Positions 40,001-52,000 of a stretch of 64,000 bases of DNA are shown here, in pieces (the stretch's first letter is position 1; each line of letters starts with the position of its first letter). The notes under the pieces were generated by a model. It saw only the letters and a list, made by a program, of their open reading frames with translations. It was not told where the DNA came from and made no database searches. The stretch is from Colias croceus (Eukaryota; Arthropoda; Insecta; Lepidoptera; Pieridae): assembly GCF_905220415.1 (NCBI RefSeq), contig NC_059554.1, positions 9,449,001 to 9,513,000 of the forward strand, written 5' to 3'. The translations under genes were made by a program, and so were the position numbers.

Positions 40001-43000
40001 AAGTGCAGGAAAATCTGCTTAAAAAGTGGATAAATTCAGTGAAAAATACGAAATGCATTTGCCATGTGGCCTATTTAGGTAATCGCGATAAATACTTACT
40101 AGTCTAATTTTATTCGTGCAGTTAAAAAGTTGTGTTCTAATCTAGATTATAATATAGTGTAAAAAAGTCGTTGTCATCGTTTGTTCGTCCCTATGTAGGT
40201 ATGCTACAAGCTTAAGCTTAAAAATATGCTATTCATAATAAGATTTTTTAATAGAAAGAGTAATTGTTTAGGAAGCTGGTAACATATAATTTGTTAGCCA
40301 CGCGCAGATGGCTAGTTACACATTATAAACAATGCAGATATGATCAGACTTTTTCTTATATAATTAAATTAAATATTTCTGTCTGTTTTTATGATTTTTT
40401 AATAGGTATCAATACGAACCAATGACACAATCTCATATCTGTATTGAGAGTAAAACGATTCAAACCATTTAGTTCAAGATTTATTACAATGCTATAGACA
40501 TTTAAGTGAAATATCGATCAATCTATTACTGATAAAAAGAATAAAAGCTCAAATCTATCGTCAATCGATTCAGGTTCGGTAACAATGACTAAGTAGGGCT
40601 TGCAGAAACCCTTTCAGACCCTAGCAAGGCCAATGGATCCTATATAAAAAATTGGTGTCAAATCGTCCTATGAAAGGAGTATTTTTTAACTTATTTTAAG
40701 AATCAGTGAATTTATCTATCAACACATACAAAGTATTTACTCAATATAATATTATTGCTTAAGCAGCATTATATTATATTCGCATATGATGCTGTATGAG
40801 TAGGTAATTCGAGTTTTCGGACAAGTGTAAAAAGTTTATACTGAGAATTTACTACCGTTTTTGCTTAAAATTTTTATATCCTTTGCTCTAAAAAATAGAA
40901 CAGCAACATCATAATTTAAATTAATAATTAAAAACTTAAATCTTATACGAACTTTGAACATTTACCTAACTTTAAAATAACGTTATTTATTTACTTGTAA
41001 ACAGTAATCGCAAAATAAATAAGAGCAAGTTACTCACATACAAACAAAAAGTTACCCCGTATCAAGTGTTAAAAACTTTATTTCTATACAAAATAACAAT
41101 TTTTTATACACAATTAGCATGTAGACACTACTAAAATATTTCCACTGCTAAAATTTTTACATAAAAATTTCAGAGCACCGGTCACGTAATTTGAACAGCA
41201 TAACAAAATGGCCGACGTTCTAACGTAAACTTTTATCACTCATGAAAATTGTTTGCTTTACTAAATGCACATTTTATATCAGCACACACTAGAACTGAAG
41301 GCTATTAAAATTATTATTTTATGTTTTTATAGTGAACTTACAATTTTTATTATAATGAAAGAGATAGATTTGGCACATCTCAGATTGTAAAGCATTTGTT
41401 AGTAATGATGTTAATCCTTCTTACTAATCAGATAAATGCGAAAGTTTGTGAGGATGGATGTATGTGTATGTATGTATGTTTGTTACTTTTTCACGCAAAT
41501 ACTACTGAACCGATTGCAATGAAATTTAGCACACAATATATAGAGGGTAAATTGAATGTACCCATAGAGGTTTTAACTCGGAATGGGAACTATGCGGGTT
41601 TTTCTTGGAAAACGCGGGCGAAGCCGCGGGCGGAAAGCTAGTGATAAAATACTTTTATGCTCGTTCTACGTTTTATAATCATTATTATAATAACAAAACC
41701 CTTTCAAATCTCGTAGATTCATCGTTCGCAAGCAAACTATAACGTTTTAATAATATCAAACTTCTGTGGATTTTTCATCACAACCATGTTTACAAAAGGA
41801 AAAAAGCGCAGTACACTTTTAATACGCTAAAATGTGGTAAACTAGAAACTAGGGCGTTTGAGCTCACGGCACGATACGGGAAAACACGTGACGTAATCCA
41901 ATTATGAGACGGGCTTGACAATGGAAACGAGCATTCGATTTTCGTGTGACCTGGGTTTACAAATCTTGGTGTGAAATGTTCCTTTAGAAATGGCAAGATT
42001 AGAACAAGTTTCATTTTATTTCAATCTGACCAAGTAAAATATCTTTATGCGACGTTGGCTGAAGATTACATATAAATTGCTATGAAATCCTACTAATATA
42101 AATGCGAAAGTTTGTATGGATGTATGGATGTTTGTTACTCTTTCACGTAAAAACTACTCAACCGATTACAATGAAATTTAGCACACATATAGAGGGTAAC
42201 TTGGATTAACACATAGGATAGTTTTTATCCCCGAAATTCCACGAGAACGGGAACTATGCGGGTTTTCCTTTGCAAACGCGGGCGAAGCCGCGGGCGGAAA
42301 TCTAGTAAAAAATAAACTATAGTAAAAGTGCATGTCAATTTTAGGACAAGTTGCGTAGGTAATTCAAGATATTTTTAAACCTTGGTGACTTTATTCATAA
42401 CATTTTGAAAATTTCAAGTTAATTCCTCTTAAAGTATACAATATAATATGTTTCTTTAAATATAATTACCTTTGTGACCTTTAAAGTTGAAAAAACACAG
42501 CTCTACAATCTAATAAGGGGTGTAACCAAGGAGTTGTCAGTGCCGTCACACAAAACTGCAGCATTTCGTGGGAGCTTCAGATATGCTGCTACCAAATGCT
42601 GGAACAATATACCACCTCCTATTAAATGTCTGCAGACTAAATTTAGCTTCCGACGTGCATACAAAAAGTATCTCATGTCGCTTCAGCTTCTTCCCCCGTA
42701 AGCCACACTGTATCTTTCTTTGTATCCCTCTTATTATTCATTCCATATTGTACTTGTATAAACATTATTATTTTATTTACTCTTCTGTCCTGATCTCCTT
42801 GTGTTTTTCTTGTGACCTGTTCTACACACGTATGTATGTGTGTGCATGTATATACCAACTTTCTTTCATCCCTGCATTTTATCTTTGTAAATAATACTAT
42901 ATTAATTTATAATATTATATTATATCTATTTATATTGCCTATTAAATTATTTTTTTATTTACTTCTGGTTAGTTTTTTCTTTTTTTTTCCGTTTTTGGTT

Positions 43001-46000
43001 CCATCTGCCTTCTGGGTTCTGGCAGAATCAACAGCGTCGTGAGTCAGTCGACTCATGACATATGCTGAGCCAGGACCCTTTCACAGCCATAACACTTATT
43101 AGCAACCTATTTAATTATTTATTTATTATGTATAAAATTGTCATAAATTATGTGTTTCGTGTTTTTTATTTGTATTTTTTCTATGTTTAATTATTGTGAT
43201 TGTCAGCTGTTGTAATAATGTGTTATTTTTGTGAATAAATGTACTTTGTCTATTGTCTATAATAAAACACACTGAACGAAACAATAACTCCGTTGCAATT
43301 CAAAAAGAACGTAAAAATAATGTGATCAGAGAAACATCAGTATCTGGAATCCAATTAGAAGAAATCAAAAGGGTTCATACAATGAAAACAAAATATTCAA
43401 TTGGTATTCGCGAGCCAATCATTGATCGCAATAATCAAATGTAAAGGTAGGTGCATATTGTTTCCTTGAACTAAAGCTTGGTTTACATCTTCTGTTTTAA
43501 AAAAAATGTAGCTTTATGGTCATTTAAAAACTATTGTAATTGTGTGTTTGTGTGTGTGCCACGATTAAATGTGGATTTAGGCGGAAAATTTATAATTAAG
43601 AAAGGTTATCTAGTACCTAATTTAACAAATAACTTATTGAATATTTTCTAAATAAAAATTTTTGTTTATTGGCACGAAAAATAAAACAAACAGTAATTAA
43701 ACATGAAAAATACACTACATTTTGGTGCGAAGGGGATTGAACCTATACCCTTTTTCGCAAGCACTGTGGTAAAATCAGAAGTATAAATTGGACAAAATTA
43801 CGAGCATTAGATTAAATTTATTTAATTTATTTACTGATTCACCAGATACTGTGCAAATAAATTAGGAAAGTTCAGTGAGGTGGATAATTGGGTTACATTT
43901 CATTTAAATGCTTATAAAATGTAGCAAGTTTAATAATAAATTATAATCTATACTTATATTACCAAGAGGAGTACTCTAAAGATTTAAAAAATATTACATT
44001 ATGAGCTTTGTCGTTTATTTTTATTTTTAAGTCAGTTCATCCCACACTCAGATAGCTTTTTTGGAAGCTGTAGTGGTGAGTGTATTAATTAGTACGTATC
44101 GTTGCTTAAAACCAAATAATTTGTTCTTGTTAATAAAATGAAATGAATCAAAAGCACAATATAATATTTCACAAGATGTAATACAAATATATCATAAGAT
44201 AATTAATATGTACAGTCATTATTCGAATACAAAACAGTTTATTGTCGACACAGAAACTTTTAAATGCGAAAAGAAGCAAAATTTTAATATAAAAGCTTTC
44301 CGTCCGCGGCTTTGCCCAAGTTTTGAAAGAAAAACCCGCATAGTTCTCGTTCCCGTGGGATTTCCGTGATGAAACCTATCCTATGTGTTAATCCAAGTTA
44401 CCCTCTATAATTGTGCTAAATTTCATTGTAATCGGTTCAAGAGTATTTGCGTGAAAGAGTAACAAACATACACACATCCTCACAAACTTTCGCATTTATA
44501 ATATTAGTAGGATATTAATTAACCGGCCAATTACGTACAATGTAACACCACCTTTATGTTTCATCTGTTTTCCCTCTAATACCGCATGTCGCTGCCATAT
44601 AGATTTCTATTTAATTTTAAAAACGTGTACGGAATAGATTTTTCTAAAGTGGTACTCTGTGGTGGTACTACAGTTTTATTGGAATCGCAATGTGCATTTG
44701 AATTTCTTGTTTAATTATGTTTTATTTCAGTCTTTTGATAGGAAGTTGGAATATTTCTTCGTCTTTGCGCTCATTTATTTAATTATTTCACTGCGATAAT
44801 ATTAATTAACTATTATTACTGTTCTTTTATTTGATTAGCTGGGAAGCTGGAAAATAATAATTCATTTCTTATACTAACATAGTTTTTTTAAGGCCATTAT
44901 AATAACAACTATATTATGGATATTAAATTTATCTAAAAAAAAATGTGTGCGTGTACACACGTAAGAAGTGAAACTTCTTTATGACCTTATTTTTCAAAAA
45001 ATAATTTACTATATGCAACTTTACAGAAATACGTCGAATCACGCGTGGTAGGGATAAGAAAAAGATGGCGCGTAACGGAAAAATGTTACACTAAATTCTT
45101 TTCCAACCTCGATAAAGAAGTTTCACTTCAATAAATGAAATAAGTAAAAAATAAATAAATAAAATTTCTTATACTGACTTATTAAACTATCGATTTACAT
45201 TTACAAGAATACTGTATTGATATGTTCGTCTAAATAGTTTTGTACATTTGGATTTAGGTATACATAAAATATAATCATGCGTACGTTTGTATAAAATTGA
45301 GTAGACTTCAAAGTGGCATATATTTTGAAGCTAACATTTTAATTTTATAACAAGCAATAATTTAATTATTTAGTGTGATCAAATGATTCATCTATTATTT
45401 TTGACCTATATTCCTTAAACCACCACATACCATGACTATTTAATAAATATTTACCATAAACAAGGGACTTTATTATTTTGTATATCAACACCCTCCATTC
45501 CAACATATACCACAGACTAATAATCCACAGATGCACCAGTATGCGCTGAAAGGCGAGACAGCGAGCTCTTCGGCGCGCTGAAGCACGAAACAGTACTGCT
45601 GCATTGCTCTGTGGACGCGAACCCAGCGCTCGTCTCCTTCCATTGGACGTTTAACAACTCTGGGGAGCAGTCTGAACTGCCGCCACGGTACTGTGATTTA
45701 ATCTATGACTCTTACTTGTACATATAAATTATTGGATACTTTATTGCCTTTAAACTGAGAATCAAGAGACAGTGGTCATTCCGTTTACTTATTTACGTAG
45801 GTAAAATTTTTTAAATGATAGATTGATAGGGCTATAGAAAATGAAAACTTGATTGTTTTTTAAATATTATCCCATCTTAAATTTGCAATTGTAAATTTAA
45901 TCATCAGCTGTTTTGGACACATGCTAAAACATAACTACCTTAAATTTTACTCTAGAAAAAACATAAGCGATTTATTAACAATCCTTTTCTTGAAAACACT

Positions 46001-49000
46001 TTACTAATAAATTCAATTCCACAGGTTATACAGCACCCACGGGCACACATCTACACTAAACTACACACCAACAACGGACATGGAGTACGGAACCCTCGCG
46101 TGTTATGGCGAGAACGCGGTTGGCCAGCAGAAGGTGCCTTGCTTGTTCCAGTTGGTCGCTGCTGGTGAGATTTTGTTTTCATTCTAGTATTTTAAGTAAT
46201 GTATTGCTATACAAGTGTTTTATAGTGTGCTAATTTGCCTTTAGTCTTTCATCATTTTTACCATTTCGATAAAAATTTCTATATAAAACTTATATTATTT
46301 TGTTGTTTCTGTTACGAAACAAGAAGTAAACTTATGTGGTTTTGAACGAAACGGTTAGGAATAAGATATGTCTATGGATTCTTCAAATACAAAAATGTAT
46401 TAAATGCATTATGTCTATTGATTCTAGTAGCTTCCAATCTATTAAAACGAAAGTTTTTGGAAACATAAACGAGCTTGTATTTACGTTGAAATAATTGTAA
46501 TGCACTCAAATATTATAATGTGCACTTCGTATCACTACATAGTATAAAACAAAGTCGCTTTATCTGTCCCTATTTCCCTATGTCCGTTTGTATGCTTAAA
46601 TCTTTAAAACTACGCAACGGATTTTGATGCGGTTTTTTTAATAGATAGAGTGATTCAAGAGGAAGGTTTTAGTATATAATTTATTAGGTTTTATACAAAG
46701 CGGGCGAAGCCGCGGGCGGTAAGCTAGTTAATTATAAAACAATTTGTATTAGTTCGAAGATTCTTAATCTCCTATGTCTTCACAGGTCGACCATTCCAGC
46801 TTCAAAACTGCACGGTAGCTAACCAGAGTCTCGACTCCTTATACGTGGAGTGCGTTGAGAACTTCGACGGTGGCCTCCCACAGACCTTCCTCATGGAACT
46901 GTTGGAACTGCCTTCTTTGATTGTAAGTGGAAAGCCTAGTAAAGCCAATTTGTTGCATTTTTTTCTGAGAATTTTTATGAAAACTAATATGGGATATTTA
47001 TAATTGAAGAATTATTTTTCGTGTAGTTCCGAAATCACATCAATTAATATAATTTAAAAGTAAAGTCAAGTATTAACTATATGCCATATAAAAATACAAC
47101 GAGACGTTACCTACTCTTTAATCATACTCTCATATACACTTTGAAGTTTATTTATTCCGAACAAGTTTGCTTTCAGCATAGTATTACCTAAATAACGTAC
47201 TACGTAAGTAATAAAACACTTATAAAACTAATTTTAAACCCCGCAACCACGATCGTTGGCTAAGCAAAAACTTGTATTTAAAAGCCATTTAAAAGATTTA
47301 AAGCTTCAAAATCGTTCCTTAGGTACGGTACAACGTATCAACAAACAGGACACCTCCATACTTCGAGATCCGTGGTCTTCCACCAGGAGTCAGTTACAGG
47401 ATAGACCTGTACGCCGTCAACGCTAAAGGCAGAAGCGACGTGTCCACGATCGAACACGTCACGTTAAAGGGACAGGCTAAATTCACTGGTAAGTAATAAT
47501 ATAAACAAATAATATCACCTCGTTCAGTGCATGTTATATGGTTATAAATATTCCTCTTGATTCATTCTATTAACAAAAAAAAAAAAAAAAAACTAAAACA
47601 ACGTCTCTGCAAGTTCCTGTTTTATAGGTACTTGCTCCGCTTTTTCAGTTTAACTACAATTTAAAATTGATGACGTTTTATAAAGTCTTAACTTTCTTCT
47701 TTAATATAAAGACTGCATACGAGGAGAACTCAATTCCCTACCCATAAAATACGCTGCTTTAAAAATCAGTTTTGTACTTATGACGAATCCATAATAATAC
47801 CTTATATTATGAAGTCGCTTAGTTTATTCCGTAAAATTAAAAAAAAAAAATGTATTTTTATTCAGTGTAAACCTTTAAAGAAGTTACTTACGTCTAGATT
47901 TTGTGGTCCTTAATTCAACTTGGATTGCTTTGGCTAAAAAAATCTTTAGCCAATTTTCCTCTATAAAACTATAATTACATTACAACCTACTTATTCACAC
48001 TGGGCGCCTGCTCGAAATCCAGTCGTGTAGCATGGAAATAAAGTGCAATTTTGTTTAGATAATCCCGATCTAATTCAGGGACCGTTTATTTACTACCCAA
48101 TAATAATAAAGTCGTGAATTCGCTTGTAATCTTGGAACCAGAGTCACGCCATTACGGAAAAAGAAATGACTTCATTTTGAAAGGCACTTATTCCTTGTAA
48201 ATTGTGATAATAAAATGCTGTTGGTTTTTAATGTGACGCGACAAGATTTGCGTTTAATCTCTGATTAGGATAAGTTTTATTTTCAGTGGTTTTTCATGGG
48301 CGTTTGATTTATGAAATGTTATTAAAGCACAGTACTAACTGCGCTCATTAATTGTGTAGTTCTTTTTTTATTATGCCCGTTACAATATTTTCCATAATAG
48401 AGAGGGGTAAGACAAAAGGGCTATAAATAATGTTTTCTTTGCTGTGTCATTTGTAACATCAAACACTTACTGCAGTGCTTTGTTAATTAGATAATAATCA
48501 TCAAAAATTTATACCGAAATGAAAAATATTCAAATTTCTAACATTGCATTCGACACAGCACCTTCAAAACTATTAGCCAGCGCATTACAACGTCTCAATT
48601 ACGTATGCAATTTCAGAAATACCGAAAGAAGTCAATCGCGTGCCAACACGAAAGCTTAATGAGAAATTCTAGACTTCAGCTAGTAATTTATGTAAACCTA
48701 TAGGTAATACACAAATCATTGTATTAAGTTATTCGGTGCTATTTATAATCCTAGATAGCATAATGTCAGGTCTTGTAGCTTTAGGATATCATTACAGATC
48801 TAGATTATAGTTGAAATACATTATGTGTGTATTTAGTGTTTGATTTACTGCTGTGATTAAGCCAAGCTGATCCTGTGGAAAGTTATAATTATTGATTCTG
48901 TGATGTATAATGCCTAAAACTATAAAATTTCATCATCATCATCATCATCAGCCCATATATGTTCCCACTGCTGGGACACGGGCCTCCTATGGGGGTACAG

Positions 49001-52000
49001 GCCATAATCCACCACGCTGGCCAAGTGCGTGTTGGCGGATGACACATGTCGTCGAACTTTTTTAATTCTTCGACATGTCGGTTTCCTCACGATGTTTTCC
49101 TTCACCGTTCGAGCAGTGGTGATGTTACAACATGCGCAGATAAATTGAAAAATCAATTTATTTCCTGCGCGCTCGCCTGGTCTCGAACCACGGACTTATC
49201 GATTCGAAGTCCGAGGTCTCACCACTGAGCCACCACTGCGCTATAAAATTTATTGATGATTATCTACAGGTTCATTTTTTTTTTCTGAAGCATTCCTATG
49301 TAGAGTGAAGTCCCATGTCCCCTAGTAGGGTAAGGAGCAGATTATACATCTGTTTCACTGATCGATTTTCTTTAGGGATAAGTAGGTGATCAACCTTCTG
49401 TGTCCTACCAGACCGAAACATTTTATTTTCTTCGTCTACACCGGGAATCGAACCCAGGACCCATCGGTACTACGCTCGCGCGTCAACCACTGTACCAAGG
49501 AGGCGGTAAAATTCATTCCGATGTAACAATTGATTATTTTTCACCGTTCAGCGTCACCTCCTATTCCTCTTCTTACCTAATAATAATTCAACTAATTCGT
49601 AATATTTGCTCTTCTATAAATTCATTGTTCCTTTTGATTAGGCCGTAATCAGCTACCACCTAAATCTTTCATAGCATGATATTTTTTACATAGGTGAAAG
49701 CAGTTCGCTAGGCGTATCCCCAGTGCTAGCCTCGATCGCGGCGATGTCAGCACTGCTGGCCACGGCTGTGTGCGGCATCCTCGCTGTGCTGTACCGCCGG
49801 CACGCCAGCAGGCACCGCCACTTGCCCGCTAAACACGCTCCCTTGAGGTGAGATTTTTATTAAAAAATGTAGTTTTTTGTACTTATTACCTACTTTTGGT
49901 ATAGTTTATTTTAAATTTAATGTAAGTATATACTTTGAATCTAGATATAATTTTTATTTTAGATTTTTGTTCAAATGCCTCTCTACTATCGTGCCTTTAT
50001 GAATACATACTTACTTTTTATATTGTTACTTCAGTTTATTATCGCAAGTTACGTTAATTTTGCAAAAAAACTACTTACGTATAATTTAAAGTGACGTTCA
50101 AAATTCTGAAAATATAATTTTAGCATGCATTTACGCATCTATTCCCTACATCAATTTCATATCATATTCTCTTCATAACAGCGAAGCAATGTACACCGAA
50201 CGTGCTGGCCAGTGCCCCACGCCAGTGAAGCAAGAAGTTCGTGGTGAGGTGTCCAGCGTAGGGTCGGCGGGTGCGGGCGGTGCGCTACTACGCGACGAGC
50301 CGCAGGATGACGCTGACCCGGATATTATACCTAATTTATATGGTATGTAGGGTCTATATTCCTATAAACATTTTTAACAAACTAGCTATAAGACGCACCA
50401 ATTTTTAAACAATTCTGAATTTTAAATTATTATTTACATAGTAGGCTGTAGTACAATAATTGTAGTATTGGACCACACAGGTCACTGACTCATTATTATG
50501 TAGAACGTAAGGATTATATTCCTATAAAAAAATAATATTATGCTATTACACATTTGGCAAAGAACGCGCAGTCTACAATTCTGTAGAATTTTGAATTTCG
50601 AATCATTGCTTACATTGTCAGCATTTACAGATGCTGACACTGATATTATTACTAATTTATATAATACGTAAGGTTGATATTCCTATACAATTTTTATATA
50701 AATTAAATGTATGATGAGACGCTGAAGGCGATATTATACCTAATTTATATAGTGCATAAGGTACACTCTTCTAATATTTAATGGTATCTAAATTGTACAA
50801 TAGGACGCTAAACGCGATATTCTACCTTATTCACACCTACCATAAGAGCTATATTCCTATACATTTTAAATTTATAAACGCTACTGTACTATCGAAGTGT
50901 AATAAGCATTGTTAACGATGCTGATGTCGATAATATTTAATCATACAACGAAGGTTGTAAAGCAAATATTTGTTCCAACGTTAATTGGGTGCTGACTTGA
51001 ACACGTGTACATTCTATGTCATATTACCTACCTATCGAAAAATAAAATTAAGTTGGAATACAATATTTGAAAAATGTCTGTTAATTAAATAGAAATTATA
51101 ATAGAATATCTTCGTTACTGTTTGTTCAAAATTTTATCTTTAATTTTTGTCAAATTTTTAAACAATGTTAAAAAGTTCTGTTTTCATCAATCAATTAAAA
51201 ACTATTCCTTATTGAAGAATTTAGGAAATTTCAATAAACTGAATATTCATGTAAAAATGTTATATACAAAGTGGAAAACATTCGATTAAAAAAAAAAAAA
51301 ATCAGGAAGAATTTTTCATCTCTATGAGGAAGTATTAATTCATAAAAATTTCACTTAATTTATAACAGTAGCGTGATTCTGTATATAATAATTTATTTAC
51401 ACAGAACGACGGCCAGTATCGAACGGCTACATGAGCCTTCAGCGCCCTCTATCGAACAGCAAGTTAAGTAAAAACGACGACGCGAGGTCGGAGCCTGACG
51501 GTGGGGGGTATTACGATTTTAGGAAGAAAGATTATAAGATACCTTTAACTAGTGTGAGTATTTAACTGTTAGCTTGTGTTGGATTATTTTTGATACAAGA
51601 AAATGATTTCTCTATTTAGATAAAGATAGATCACTATTTTATCTAGTCAATTTAACGCAAGTCAAAATCTCCGCGATCTATTACGATAGATCGCGGCTTG
51701 CGCTATCCTTTTACTATGAACAGCATAGGTCCACAGGAGAGCGCCGAGCAACATGTCCTCTCTCTGGAAAGGCTCGCTGCCGACTGATTTGAATCGGGTC
51801 GCGCGCAGTGTTTTATAGTACTTTTAAAAAAATTGTAGAAAAATAATAGAGGTACCTTAGTTGATTTTTTAAATTTTATCTTATAAGTAAGACATTCTTT
51901 TATTGCAATATGTATAAATTATATTCAATTAAGTCAAATATCTTGGTGAAAATAATCATTTTGTCGACTATAATTTCTAAAAAAATTCACATTGTTGTGG

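Noticed and set aside
42568..43042. Hydrophobic frames over the LINE 3' UTR and overlap
   Set aside because: Out of frame with the LINE coding tail; composition is that of T-rich non-coding DNA.
49141..49241. Functional tRNA gene on the minus strand
   Set aside because: A and B boxes are there but the acceptor stem does not pair and the unit continues into a (ATG)n-tailed SINE with target duplication.
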